A DNA stretch of 37,042 nt from Endozoicomonas montiporae CL-33 (GTDB taxonomy: Bacteria; Pseudomonadota; Gammaproteobacteria; Pseudomonadales; Endozoicomonadaceae). Numbering within the stretch: the first letter of the stretch is position 1; each line of letters opens with the position of its first letter. A model generated the notes under the pieces. It ran no database searches. It was given only the letters and a program-made list of their open reading frames with translations, and had not been told where the DNA came from. The translations under genes were made by a program, and so were the position numbers. Positions 20,653 to 29,737 of this stretch are shown here, in pieces. Location of the stretch: contig NZ_CP013251.1 in NCBI RefSeq assembly GCF_001583435.1, positions 5,393,215 through 5,430,256 on the forward strand, written 5' to 3'.

Positions 20653-21111
20653 ATGACAGATTCTCAAGAACGATTTGAACAGCTTATTAAGCACCTAAGC
20701 GATATAAGTGGACATGAATTCCCTATTAGTAATAACGCATGCACGCTAATTAATGAAACCGATGAAGTAGCAGCAATTATTGAATTGCCCGAAGGCAGTG
20801 ACCTCCTGCTATTTCATTCTATGGTCTCACGCTTACCTTCTGAGCCGGAAGTGCGTTATGGCAGGGCTCTTCAACTATTAAACCTCAACAATAGCCCGGA
20901 AAAACTGCGTGGAGCCTGGTTTGCCATAGACGGTGAAGGCTTCGGCATTCACCTGATGAGCAGCTCTCCAATTTACAGTCTTAGCGAAGGCCAGTTTGAA
21001 AACCTTCTTTTCAACTATATCCAACTCACAGAAGAGCTAAGACAACAACTTACAGAAGAAGAACTGGAAATCTCGCCTCCCCTGTCTCCTTTTGAAGGAT
21101 TACAGGTATGA
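20653..21111 (+). CDS. CesT/SycE-like type III secretion chaperone
   Basis: The 152-residue acidic soluble protein starts MTDSQERFEQLIKHLSDISG and contains ALQLLNLNNSPEKLRGAWFA followed by IDGEGFGIHLMSSSPI. This is the alpha-beta pattern of small dimeric chaperones that keep type III effectors secretion-competent (an N-terminal helix, then strands including LxGxWFAID). Its stop overlaps the next gene's start (ATGA at 21108-21111), the standard chaperone-effector arrangement. No strong ribosome-binding site is visible before the ATG. Family call is from pattern only; a sequence search or structure prediction would settle it. No injectisome genes are in the window. Confidence 0.72.
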   Translation: MTDSQERFEQLIKHLSDISGHEFPISNNACTLINETDEVAAIIELPEGSDLLLFHSMVSRLPSEPEVRYGRALQLLNLNNSPEKLRGAWFAIDGEGFGIHLMSSSPIYSLSEGQFENLLFNYIQLTEELRQQLTEEELEISPPLSPFEGLQV

Positions 21112-22250
21112 GTACAGGCGGAATCAATTCTTCTAAACCACTTATTTCTGAATTTAAAACCGATAATAAAGTAGTTGATGATGGTAATAAAAAGTCACCA
21201 TCCTTAACTGCTTCAAACCCCGGACTGAAAGCTCTATTACTAAAGTGCAAAAGCGGAGTTAAAGGGGCTCCAGGGAAAATTAAAGGTCACTTTCAGTCCT
21301 TGCGTAGCAAGCCTGCAGAGATAACCCCCGAGCTCGTTTCAAAAAAAGCTAAAGCATACAGTATTGAGGCTTCTCCCCCCACAGATGCAGGGCAAAAGAT
21401 CCAATTGGCTATTGACGCAGAAATTGCTGCATTTCCCTATCACCAATCTCTTGAAAAAATCACTAACACCTCCAAACTCCCGGAGAGTCTCTCAAGCGTT
21501 GATAAAGAAGTTGCAGAAAATCCAGGCTTTGGTGAATGGGATACTGCACGGCCTCTTGCATTAGCTGCTGGCAAAGCAACGGGACTTTCAACAAAAGGGG
21601 CAAAAGGCTTCATTTACGATAAAAAATCTGGCTTAACGGCCTATATTCTTCACAATCCGACAGCAAAACCAACTCCTGAAGTCAGATTGGTTTTTGGAGG
21701 AACTACCTCAGGAAAGGAAGCAGGAGGATTGGCTAAACGATCAATACTAAACGGAGGGTTTACGCTTAAACAATGGATAGCCAACGGTAAAAATGCTGCT
21801 CTCGGCAAAACGCCTGATAGCTACAAGCAAGCCAGCGAATTAACCCGACAAGTGATGGATTTGATGGCAAAGGATCCGAAGTATAAAGATTATTCTTTCA
21901 CTGTATCCGGTCACTCAAAAGGGGGGGGAGAAGCAGCCTATGCAGCTCTGACCCAAAAAAAGCCTGTTAATGCGATTTGCTTTTCCAGTGCAGAGTTTGG
22001 AAAAGAGATGAGAGAATCAATACCTGAGGAAAAAAGAGCCAATGCTGCATCCCATGTTCACCATTACTACATAGAAGGCGACCCTGTACCAAAAATGAGT
22101 GACGAGCGTTTAATCAAAGCAACCGGTAGCAAACTTGGACATATAGGCAAAGTGACAGAGCTTCCGGCAGACGGTAAAGGAAAAGGCATAAAAGAGCTGG
22201 ATCGCCATGACCAATTTAATCGCCATATCCGAAACTTTGCCGGTGAATGA
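21108..22250 (+). CDS. Putative type III effector with class 3 lipase-like fold
   Basis: The 380-residue protein overlaps the chaperone gene by 4 nt. Residues 1-90 are polar, Ser/Lys-rich and lack a Sec signal, as expected of a type III secretion region plus chaperone-binding site. From about 140 on it resembles an alpha/beta hydrolase of the lipase class 3 type. It has an oxyanion-like VRLVFGGTTSG (193-202), a nucleophile elbow GHSKG (Ser270) in FTVSGHSKGGGEAAYAAL, a likely acid Asp325 in YYIEGDPVPKM, and candidate histidines at 345, 367 and 373. The predicted activity is a lipase or phospholipase acting in a host cell (inference). Composition is AT-richer than the backbone. Confidence 0.68.
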   Translation: MSTGGINSSKPLISEFKTDNKVVDDGNKKSPSLTASNPGLKALLLKCKSGVKGAPGKIKGHFQSLRSKPAEITPELVSKKAKAYSIEASPPTDAGQKIQLAIDAEIAAFPYHQSLEKITNTSKLPESLSSVDKEVAENPGFGEWDTARPLALAAGKATGLSTKGAKGFIYDKKSGLTAYILHNPTAKPTPEVRLVFGGTTSGKEAGGLAKRSILNGGFTLKQWIANGKNAALGKTPDSYKQASELTRQVMDLMAKDPKYKDYSFTVSGHSKGGGEAAYAALTQKKPVNAICFSSAEFGKEMRESIPEEKRANAASHVHHYYIEGDPVPKMSDERLIKATGSKLGHIGKVTELPADGKGKGIKELDRHDQFNRHIRNFAGE

Positions 22251-23108
22251 TTACTCTATAAATGACATCTCTTCATCCGGTTTTCTTGCAATAATCTGAA
22301 CAACTTTTGTGCGGCCTGTTTGAAAGTTTTTTATCTGATTAGACATCATCGTATTCATTCTCTCGCCCAACAAAAGCTTATAAGTCAGGGAAGCAGTCTC
22401 TTCTTCATTAAGTTGTTTTTCTAAAACCGCTTCCAACCATGCTAACGCCTTCTGACTTCTGTCATCACAGGATAAAATTTCAAATCCTGACTGGCTAATA
22501 GCCTGCAGTTGATCCTCCTGACTGGCAAGAAAGCTGATTTTTTCACTTTCCGCCCAGGAAACCGGGTAAACGACAGGTTCTCCAGAGCCAGCAATGATAT
22601 CAAAACAGGCCAGAAATCCTCCCGGCTTAAGGACGCGGGCCAGCTCGGAAAAAAACAGCACTTTTTCCCTGATATTCATAGAGGCATGCTGTGTCCAGAC
22701 CACGTCGTAACTATTTGCTTCAAATGGAAGGTCTAATACAGTGCCTTGCAGATAGCTAAGCTTGTCCTGAAGCCCAAAACGTCGGGCAAAAGATCTGGCA
22801 ACTTCACAGAATTCTCCCGTCAGGTCGATCCCTGTAACGTAACAACCGTATTCCGAGGCAATAAACCTTGAAGGACCTCCCAAACCAGAACCCGCATCGA
22901 GCACTCTGGTTTCCGGACGTAAATTCAGCAGCGAAGCCATTTCACCAGTCGCTTCCTGTTTCAACAAATGCAATTCGTCCAGATCTGACAAATCGGCCAA
23001 CTTCAGGTTGTGAATGTCTTTGCCTTTTTGCCGTAAAGTACCAAGGATTTTTTCTTCCAGATCGGAGGAGCAACCACCGTAATGCTGCTCAACATCTTTC
23101 TCAAGCAT
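22251..23108 (-). CDS. Class I SAM-dependent methyltransferase
   Basis: The 285-residue protein has SAM motif I VLDAGSGLGGPSRFIA (about residues 69-84), an acidic loop in YVTGIDLTGEFCEVA and the post-motif VVWTQHASMNIREKVLFFSE plus LKPGGFLACFDII. This is the Methyltransf_11/UbiE-like pattern used on small molecules (sterol, tocopherol or glycine/sarcosine methyltransferases). The substrate is not evident. Its stop codon directly abuts the stop of the convergent effector gene with no base between. No operon partner is seen, and the 5' flank to 23230 is AT-rich with no other gene. Confidence 0.9.
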   Translation of the reverse strand: MLEKDVEQHYGGCSSDLEEKILGTLRQKGKDIHNLKLADLSDLDELHLLKQEATGEMASLLNLRPETRVLDAGSGLGGPSRFIASEYGCYVTGIDLTGEFCEVARSFARRFGLQDKLSYLQGTVLDLPFEANSYDVVWTQHASMNIREKVLFFSELARVLKPGGFLACFDIIAGSGEPVVYPVSWAESEKISFLASQEDQLQAISQSGFEILSCDDRSQKALAWLEAVLEKQLNEEETASLTYKLLLGERMNTMMSNQIKNFQTGRTKVVQIIARKPDEEMSFIE

Positions 23109-23230
23109 GCCTATTAACCGTTAAATAACAGATAACTAATTGGGAGAGATCTACAAATAAGCTTTAATACATAAAAACGTAATTCTAGCTTATATAAAAC
23201 GGGTAAAGTATTTTCTTTACTTATAAAAGA

Positions 23231-23262
23231 AAGCCCTTGGGAACCAGAGTTACCAAGGGCTT
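23231..23262 (-). terminator. Terminator of mnmG (bidirectional structure)
   Basis: AAGCCCTTGG and CCAAGGGCTT form a perfect 10-bp stem with a 12-nt loop. The minus strand continues TCTTTTAT after the stem and the plus strand continues TTTATGATTTTT, so it can stop transcripts both ways. It lies 43 nt past the mnmG stop. Confidence 0.88.
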
Positions 23263-23304
23263 TTTATGATTTTTATGACTTACAGTCGTTACCCAATTAA
23301 ACGT

Positions 23305-25179
23305 TCAGCCAATTACCGAGCGCTTTTTCAGGTGAATCAAAAGCAGTGATACAGCTGCTGGCGTCATACCCTGAATTCGCGAAGCACGCCCGAGAGTGTC
23401 TGGCTTGTGGTCGTTCAGCTTCTGTCGAATCTCGTTGGACAAACCTTCAATGCCACTGTAATCAAAGTCAGCAGGAATAGCTGTGTTTTCATAACGACGC
23501 AACCGCTCAATCTCTTCCGTCTGACGGTTAATATAGCCTTCGTACTTAGTCGCTATCTCAACCTGTTCTCTTACCTGTGGATTACTTTCAGACTCTCCCG
23601 ACAGATCAGCAACATCGTTATAGGTCAGCTCAGGACGACGTAACAGCTCCTGCAGGTTGTATTCACGGGTTAACGGGTTAGACAGTTTATCTTCAATTTT
23701 TCCTGAAGCTTCGCTTTTAGGCTGGATGTAGGTAGTACGTAAACGCTCACTCTCGTTTTCGATACGTTCTTTTTTATCCACATAGGATGCCCAGCGCTCA
23801 TCATCCACAAGACCCATCTCACGTCCCTTTTCTGTCAGGCGCAAATCGGCATTGTCTTCACGAAGAATCAGACGGTATTCCGCACGGCTGGTAAACATAC
23901 GGTACGGCTCACTGGTGCCGTTGGTAATCAGGTCATCAACCAGCACACCAATGTAGGCTTCATCACGGCGTGGGCACCAGCTCTCTTTGTCTCTGGCGCG
24001 CAAAGCCGCGTTCATTCCTGCCAGCAAACCCTGTGCGGCGGCTTCTTCGTACCCCGTTGTACCATTGATCTGACCAGCAAAGAACAAACCGGGAATCGCT
24101 TTGGTTTCCAGAGAGTATTTCAGATCACGCGGGTCAAAATAATCGTATTCAATGGCATAGCCCGGACGGGTAATGTGTGCATTTTCCAGACCACGAATCG
24201 AGCGGATAAACTCTATCTGAACATCAAACGGCAGACTGGTAGAGATGCCATTTGGATAAAGTTCATGTGTGGATAACCCTTCCGGTTCCAGAAATACCTG
24301 ATGAGAATTCTTGTCAGCAAAGCGGGTAATCTTGTCTTCAATAGAAGGGCAGTAACGAGGTCCAACCCCTTCGATCACACCAGTAAACATTGGAGAGCGG
24401 TCCAGACCGCCACGAATCAGGTCGTGTGTCCGTTCATTGGTATGGGTAATAAAACAGGACACCTGCTGTGGATGCTGCTCAACAGAGCCCATGTAAGACA
24501 TCACCGGCGTTGGAGTATCACCCGGTTGCTCCTGCATTACCGAGAAATCCACACTGCGGGCGTCGATGCGTGCCGGTGTACCGGTTTTCAGTCGCTCAAC
24601 CCGCAGGTTCAGCTCACGCAAACGATCAGCCAGAGCGATCGAAGGAGGATCACCCGCACGGCCACCGCTGTGATTCTCAAGACCAATATGGATGCGCCCT
24701 CCCAGGAAAGTACCTGCTGTCAGAACCACATTATCTGCCAGAAAGCGTACACCCATGTTCGTTACAACACCGGCCACTTTATCCTGATTCATTACCAGGT
24801 CATCTGCCTGTTGCTGAAATATCCACAGGTTTTCCTGATTCTCCAGAATCGTACGAATCGCCTGCTTGTACAGAGCCCGGTCTGCCTGAGCACGGGTAGC
24901 ACGCACAGCAGGTCCCTTGCGAGCATTCAGAACACGAAACTGAATACCGCCCAGATCTGTCGCCAGTCCCATGGCACCGCCCAGCGCATCCACCTCCTTT
25001 ACCAGGTGGCTTTTGCCAATACCGCCAATAGCGGGGTTACAGGACATCATGCCCAGAGTTTCGATGTTGTGGGTCAGCAGCAGGGTTTTAACACCCATAC
25101 GTGCTGAAGCGAGTGCTGCCTCGGTACCGGCATGGCCGCCACCGATAACAATCACATCAAACCGAGTTGGAAAGTCCAC
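23305..25179 (-). CDS. mnmG: tRNA uridine-5-carboxymethylaminomethyl modification enzyme MnmG
   Basis: Formerly gidA. This FAD enzyme, with MnmE, adds the (carboxymethyl)aminomethyl group to U34 of certain tRNAs. The N-terminal [20 protein letters not shown] binds FAD. Downstream are [51 protein letters not shown] and the C-terminal [21 protein letters not shown] place the start at GTG 25177-25179 (624 residues), which gives [10 protein letters not shown], aligned with E. coli's start. A TTG two codons earlier has AGGTGA at good spacing, and the frame is open to 25248. It is separated from mnmE by 6.7 kb and from rsmG by 7.8 kb of accessory DNA. Confidence 0.97.
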   Translation of the reverse strand: MDFPTRFDVIVIGGGHAGTEAALASARMGVKTLLLTHNIETLGMMSCNPAIGGIGKSHLVKEVDALGGAMGLATDLGGIQFRVLNARKGPAVRATRAQADRALYKQAIRTILENQENLWIFQQQADDLVMNQDKVAGVVTNMGVRFLADNVVLTAGTFLGGRIHIGLENHSGGRAGDPPSIALADRLRELNLRVERLKTGTPARIDARSVDFSVMQEQPGDTPTPVMSYMGSVEQHPQQVSCFITHTNERTHDLIRGGLDRSPMFTGVIEGVGPRYCPSIEDKITRFADKNSHQVFLEPEGLSTHELYPNGISTSLPFDVQIEFIRSIRGLENAHITRPGYAIEYDYFDPRDLKYSLETKAIPGLFFAGQINGTTGYEEAAAQGLLAGMNAALRARDKESWCPRRDEAYIGVLVDDLITNGTSEPYRMFTSRAEYRLILREDNADLRLTEKGREMGLVDDERWASYVDKKERIENESERLRTTYIQPKSEASGKIEDKLSNPLTREYNLQELLRRPELTYNDVADLSGESESNPQVREQVEIATKYEGYINRQTEEIERLRRYENTAIPADFDYSGIEGLSNEIRQKLNDHKPDTLGRASRIQGMTPAAVSLLLIHLKKRSVIG

Positions 25180-25450
25180 TGCCAAGGTCAGGTCACCTGC
25201 TTCGTTAGTCTGGAAACTGGAAAAAATGGCTAAGTATACATCAGCCACTTTTCAACAACATGCTTCCGCCGACGGATTACATTGGAAAGAAGCGCCGGCG
25301 CTAGCTTACTCACAAGCATTAACGGCTTTCAGTCGTAAAGCCCGAAGAAATCTGTGACCGTTTACCAGCGAAAGAAAGCCTGAGCGAAATGTCCAAAAAA
25401 CAATCATTCCAAAATCTCTATTGATGTATTGTTATTTTTATTATTAATGG

Positions 25451-25671
25451 TGTGGGTAATTTTTGTGGATAACTAACTCAAAGCCTTTAAATACAAAGAA
25501 TTGTAAATTGAATAACCCTGTCAGTCTTTTGTGAAATACCTGCTATTAACCTGTGATTTTTCTGTAGAAAAACGTGGAATTTATCCACACGAAGCCAACA
25601 ACCGAAATCATTTTTTCTGTGTATGAATCAATGAACAGCCACACTTTTTCCACAGCTTATTTTCGAAATAA
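25451..25671. other. AT-rich spacer with DnaA boxes upstream of mnmG (second ori-like region)
   Basis: The 660-nt stretch 25180-25839 has no convincing gene. It is AT-rich around 25400-25520 and carries DnaA boxes: TGTGGATAA at 25464-25472 (exact, minus), TTATCCACA at 25581-25589 (exact, plus), TTTTCCACA at 25646-25654 (fits TTWTNCACA) and TGTGGGTAA at 25451-25459 (one mismatch). A small palindrome TTATTT/AAATAA lies at 25657-25671. This is the position of oriC relative to mnmG/gidA in E. coli. A Fur-like half site GATAATGA at 25691 is too weak to call. Confidence 0.55.
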
Positions 25672-25839
25672 ACCTGCGAGTTTCTCAACTGATAATGAGA
25701 TATCCACTTATGCCAAAGAAGGTGAGGTTCAAATAATAAGCAAACATTCGTACAAGTTTGTCTGGTCAACGAAGTCAAAATATGTAAAATACGCAAATGC
25801 AAATTATTCCTATTTAGAACTACTAAGAAAGTAACGACC

Positions 25840-26847
25840 ATGAAGCTGATTCAATCCATTCTGCTGACAGCAGCTGTTGCTGCAACGGCCTCTGTTACAT
25901 CTGCCAAAGAAGTTAATGTTTATTCCTATCGTCAACCTTTTCTCGTAGAGCCACTGTTTGAGGAATTCACCAAAGAAACCGGTATTCCGGTCAAGGTGGT
26001 GTTTGCAGATAAAGGCCTCACCGAACGCTTGCAGCGTGAAGGCCGGCTAAGCCCTGCAGACGTCGTTTTAACAACAGACATCAGCCGTCTGATGGAGTTG
26101 GTAGACAGGGATCTGAGTCAGCCAGTAGACAGCAACGCTCTGGAAGACACCATTCCAGACCAGTTCCGTGACCCGGACGGTCAGTGGTTTGCCCTTACAA
26201 AAAGGGTTCGGAATATTTACACCACCAGACGTGATGGAAAACCGGAGAGTATTTCCTATGACGATCTGGCAGATCCTGAGTTCAAAGGCAAGATCTGTAC
26301 CCGAAGTGGCAAGAATGCCTACAACGTAGGTCTTGTCGCTTCTTACGTTGCCAACTATGGAGAAGAAAAAACCATAGAGTGGCTGGAAGGCTTTAAGTCC
26401 AATCTGGCACGCCGCCCACAGGGCAATGACCGGGCTCAGGTGAGAGCGGTCAGCGAAGGCGTCTGTGATCTGGCTCTGGGCAACAGTTATTACTACGGCG
26501 CGATGCTGAAAGACGCCGGACAACGGGAATGGGCCGAATCCGTTTACATTAACTTTCCTGATCAGGATGGAAAGGGGTCTCATGTAAACGTCAGTGGAAT
26601 GGTACTTACCAGGCATGCACCTAACAAAGAGAGTGCGGTAAAATTGATGGAGTATCTGGCCAGTGACAAAGCTCAGGCAGCTTATGCAGAGGTTAATATG
26701 GAATACCCTGTTAACCCTTCAGTCCCTGTGTCAGAGTTGGTTGCCTCCTGGGGCGAATTTAAAGCAGACGACCTGCCCATCTCCAAGCTGGCCGAGAACT
26801 ATTCAACGGCTCTGCGCCTGCTGGATGAAGTTCGATTCGATCTGTAA
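25840..26847 (+). CDS. fbpA: Ferric-iron ABC transporter, periplasmic binding protein
   Basis: The 335-residue protein has a Sec signal peptide (first 22 residues, ending VTSA before KEVNVYSYRQPFLVEPLF). The mature part matches the FbpA/IdiA/FutA class of Fe3+-binding proteins: ADVVLTTDISRLMELVDRD, WFALTKRVRNIYTTR and the iron-ligand tyrosine cluster in ALGNSYYYGAMLKD. It captures ferric iron in the periplasm and hands it to the FbpB permease. It is first of three co-directional genes. No clear Fur operator was seen upstream, although iron control would be expected for this family. The ribosome-binding site is weak (AAGAAAG). Confidence 0.95.
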   Translation: MKLIQSILLTAAVAATASVTSAKEVNVYSYRQPFLVEPLFEEFTKETGIPVKVVFADKGLTERLQREGRLSPADVVLTTDISRLMELVDRDLSQPVDSNALEDTIPDQFRDPDGQWFALTKRVRNIYTTRRDGKPESISYDDLADPEFKGKICTRSGKNAYNVGLVASYVANYGEEKTIEWLEGFKSNLARRPQGNDRAQVRAVSEGVCDLALGNSYYYGAMLKDAGQREWAESVYINFPDQDGKGSHVNVSGMVLTRHAPNKESAVKLMEYLASDKAQAAYAEVNMEYPVNPSVPVSELVASWGEFKADDLPISKLAENYSTALRLLDEVRFDL

Positions 26848-26927
26848 TCAATCAGCTGCAACGCGCTTTACCTTGGTGTCGCACTGAATAGCGTCGCACT
26901 GATTTACAACACAGTTAACTTTCATCT

Positions 26928-28559
26928 ATGAAACACAGTCTTTCACTGTACTGGAAAGCCGGCAGCTGGTTGCTGGCTTTTCTGTTATTTACTCCCACCA
27001 TCTCGCTGGTTTACGAAGCTCTGACTCCTTCCGGTGAAATATTCCAACATCTGCGAAATACCGTACTTACGACGTATATTTTTAATACTGTTTTACTCAT
27101 TTCAGGCGTAGGGCTTCTGGGACTGATTCTGGCTCTGCCTGCCGCATGGGTGATGGCATCTCATGATCTGCCAGGAAAAAAATACCTGCAGTGGCTTCTG
27201 GTGCTGCCACTGGCTATGCCTTCCTATGTTATTGCTTACATTTACACCGATCTGCTGGAATACGCAGGCCCTGTTCAACGAGCAATGAGAGCATTGACGG
27301 GTTGGCAAAGTGCAGCAGATTACCATTTTCCGGAAATTCGGTCGCTCGGAGGAGCGATGATCGTGCTGGCACTGGTCCTTTACCCATACGTTTACCTGCT
27401 GGCACGTACCGCGTTTCTTGAGCAGTCCCAGAGCCAGGTCTTAGCCAGTCGGCTATTAGGTTGCAGCCCTGCACAAAGCTTTTTTAAAGTGTCCATGCCC
27501 ATGGCGCGTCCAGCCATTATTACCGGACTGGCTTTAATGGGTATGGAAACGCTCGGAGATTTCGCTACCGTCAGTTACTTTGCGGTTCCAACCCTCACTT
27601 CAGCGGTATACGACACGTGGTTAGGTTATGGAAGCCTGAACGCAGCGGCAAAAATCTCGGCCATTATGCTTCTGGTGGTGACCGTTCTTATCTCTCTTGA
27701 AAAATACAGCCGCCGTCGCCAGCAACTTTACCAGAAAGGTATTGGTCAGGATCACCGCTCTCCAACCCGTTTGAACGGCTGGAAAAAAACTCTGGCTCTG
27801 TTCTGGTGCTGGATGCTGGTTATCCTTGGTTTTGCACTTCCCGCTGCCATTCTTCTCGGCTACGTAGTCACTTATTTTGCTGATTCCTGGCGTCCGGAAC
27901 TGATCACTTATGGGTTAAACAGTCTGAAAGTCTCTCTTGGAGCCGCGTTCTTTGCGACACTGGTGGCGCTGTTTCTGGGTCTTTATCAGCGACTTCAGGG
28001 GTCACAGATGGCACGAATGCCTGCGCGTCTGGTGTCATCAGGTTATGCCATGCCGGGCAACGTTCTGGCCATTGGTGTTCTAATCCCTTTAACCCTGTCC
28101 GATCACGGTATCAATAACCTGATTATGTCCATGGGTTACAGCCCGGTGGGATTGATTCTAAGCGGCTCTATTATCGCGATTATCTTTGCTTACGTGGTGC
28201 GCTTCTCCGCAGTTGCAGTGGGTAGTGTTGAATCCAGTCTTGGCCGGGTATCCCCTTCCCTTGATATGGCAAGCCGCACACTGGGTTGCTCACCGGGAGA
28301 AATGGTCAAACGGGTTCATATACCAATGGTGCGCAAAGGTCTGCTGACCGGTTTTCTGCTGGTCTTTATTGAAGCCATGAAAGAACTCCCTGCCGCTCTG
28401 CTGCTCAGGCCCTTTGGTTTTGAAACGCTTGCCACCTGGGTATTCCAGTATGTTTCCGATGAAAAGCTGGAACATGCAGCGCCTGCGGCACTTATTCTGG
28501 TACTGGCCGGACTATTGCCACTCATTTTGCTGAACCGATCCCTGGAGAGCCGAAAATGA
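26928..28559 (+). CDS. fbpB: Ferric-iron ABC transporter, fused two-domain permease
   Basis: The 543-residue inner-membrane protein has about 12 hydrophobic segments in two homologous halves. Each half contains an EAA-type cytoplasmic loop: ASRLLGCSPAQSFFKVSMPM with ARPAIITGLA in the first half, and ASRTLGCSPGEMVKRVHIPM with VRKGLLTGF in the second. This is the FbpB/SfuB/HitB layout, where one polypeptide supplies both transmembrane domains. The gene begins 80 nt after fbpA and overlaps fbpC by ATGA, so translation is coupled to the ATPase. Confidence 0.96.
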   Translation: MKHSLSLYWKAGSWLLAFLLFTPTISLVYEALTPSGEIFQHLRNTVLTTYIFNTVLLISGVGLLGLILALPAAWVMASHDLPGKKYLQWLLVLPLAMPSYVIAYIYTDLLEYAGPVQRAMRALTGWQSAADYHFPEIRSLGGAMIVLALVLYPYVYLLARTAFLEQSQSQVLASRLLGCSPAQSFFKVSMPMARPAIITGLALMGMETLGDFATVSYFAVPTLTSAVYDTWLGYGSLNAAAKISAIMLLVVTVLISLEKYSRRRQQLYQKGIGQDHRSPTRLNGWKKTLALFWCWMLVILGFALPAAILLGYVVTYFADSWRPELITYGLNSLKVSLGAAFFATLVALFLGLYQRLQGSQMARMPARLVSSGYAMPGNVLAIGVLIPLTLSDHGINNLIMSMGYSPVGLILSGSIIAIIFAYVVRFSAVAVGSVESSLGRVSPSLDMASRTLGCSPGEMVKRVHIPMVRKGLLTGFLLVFIEAMKELPAALLLRPFGFETLATWVFQYVSDEKLEHAAPAALILVLAGLLPLILLNRSLESRK

Positions 28560-29614
28560 AAGCCCTCGATATCAACCACCTCTGCTATAGCTACGACAGT
28601 ACCGATGTTCTTCAAGAACTAAACCTGCAAATTGAAGCTGGTGAGATTGTCTGTTTACTGGGTCGCAGCGGCTGTGGAAAAACGACACTGTTGAAGGCTA
28701 TCTCCGGATTGATTCAACCTGATGAGGGTTACATTGCCCTGCACGGTAAAACAGTCAGTTCATCAAAAGAGGTACTTCCACCGGAGAATCGTGGAATTGG
28801 CATGATCTTTCAGGATTACGCGCTTTTTCCTCATCTGTCAGTGGCTGACAATATCGCTTTTGGCCTGAGAAATCTGAGTCAGTCAGACTTGCAAAAACGT
28901 GTTCAGGAAATGCTGGAGCTGGTTAACCTGCATGGTCTGGATAAACGTTATCCACACGAATTGTCTGGCGGTCAGCAGCAACGTGTGGCTATTGCCAGAG
29001 CCCTGGCTAACCGACCTAACCTGCTGTTGCTGGATGAGCCTTTTTCCAATATCGACAGCCAGGTTCGTCAGCGTCTGATCAGAGAGATCCGTGACATCCT
29101 GAAGCAACAGAAGGTAGCGGCGCTGTTTGTTACCCACAGTCGGGAAGAAGGGTTTGCTTTTGCAGATTCGGTAGCGGTGATGCATGAAGGAAAAATTCTG
29201 CAGCGCGGGCGCTCTTTTGATGTGTATAACCAACCTTCCTGTCGCTTTGTCGCCGAGTTTATGGGTGCTGGTAACCTGTTGCAGGGAAAGGTTATTAACA
29301 GCCACCAGATCACTACTCCTCTGGGCATTGTAGAGTCTTCCACAAAGGTTTATGCACAACCAGAAACGACTGTGGAACTGTTTATAAGACCTCAGATGCT
29401 GACTGTGGAAAAGTGTGAATGTGACGATCCGGCTGATCCGGCATTCATACGACACCAACAGTTTATGGGCCGAAGCCTCCGTACAGAAGTGGAGTTGGAA
29501 AATAAGCTGTTTGTTGTGGATAACGTGGAAGTATTGCCAGAGAAAACGCCTGTACATATCCACGTCAAAGATCATGCACTGGTGCTTTTCAATGAGCAGG
29601 GGCAAACCATTTAA
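28556..29614 (+). CDS. fbpC: Ferric-iron ABC transporter, ATP-binding protein
   Basis: The 352-residue ATPase has Walker A GRSGCGKTTLLKAI, Q-loop MIFQDYALFPHLSVADNIAF, signature LSGGQQQRVAIARALA, Walker B LLLLDEPFSNIDSQVR and the H-loop VTHSREEGFAFAD. A C-terminal beta-rich TOBE-like regulatory domain follows from about residue 240. It overlaps fbpB by 4 nt. A terminator follows at 29664, closing the fbpABC operon. Exact DnaA-box sequences lie inside it at 28948-28956 and 29515-29523. Confidence 0.96.
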   Translation: MKALDINHLCYSYDSTDVLQELNLQIEAGEIVCLLGRSGCGKTTLLKAISGLIQPDEGYIALHGKTVSSSKEVLPPENRGIGMIFQDYALFPHLSVADNIAFGLRNLSQSDLQKRVQEMLELVNLHGLDKRYPHELSGGQQQRVAIARALANRPNLLLLDEPFSNIDSQVRQRLIREIRDILKQQKVAALFVTHSREEGFAFADSVAVMHEGKILQRGRSFDVYNQPSCRFVAEFMGAGNLLQGKVINSHQITTPLGIVESSTKVYAQPETTVELFIRPQMLTVEKCECDDPADPAFIRHQQFMGRSLRTEVELENKLFVVDNVEVLPEKTPVHIHVKDHALVLFNEQGQTI

Positions 29615-29663
29615 TAACCATTTAAAGCGGTTACCAAAACTTTTCTGATCTGCCAGCAAAATG

Positions 29664-29707
29664 CGTAAAGCCAGTTAAACTTGGTTTTACGTATTTATTC
29701 TTTTTTT
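29664..29707 (+). terminator. Rho-independent terminator of fbpABC
   Basis: CGTAAAGCCA (29664-29673) pairs with TGGTTTTACG (29682-29691) with one G-T pair and an 8-nt loop. A T-rich tail to 29707 ends in seven Ts. It is placed 50 nt after the fbpC stop. Confidence 0.85.
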
Positions 29708-29737
29708 CACTCCTCTATCTCACCTTCGTAATACTCT

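Noticed and set aside
24301..25107. 268-codon plus-strand frame over mnmG
   Set aside because: Antisense to mnmG; the translation has no domain pattern and mnmG motifs are complete.
25691..25709. Fur box before fbpA (GATAATGA)
   Set aside because: Only one half of the consensus matches; the second half does not.
25574..25834. 86-codon plus-strand open frame upstream of fbpA
   Set aside because: GTG start without ribosome-binding site, low-complexity AT-rich composition, and it covers the DnaA boxes; a 77-codon antisense frame overlaps the same bases.
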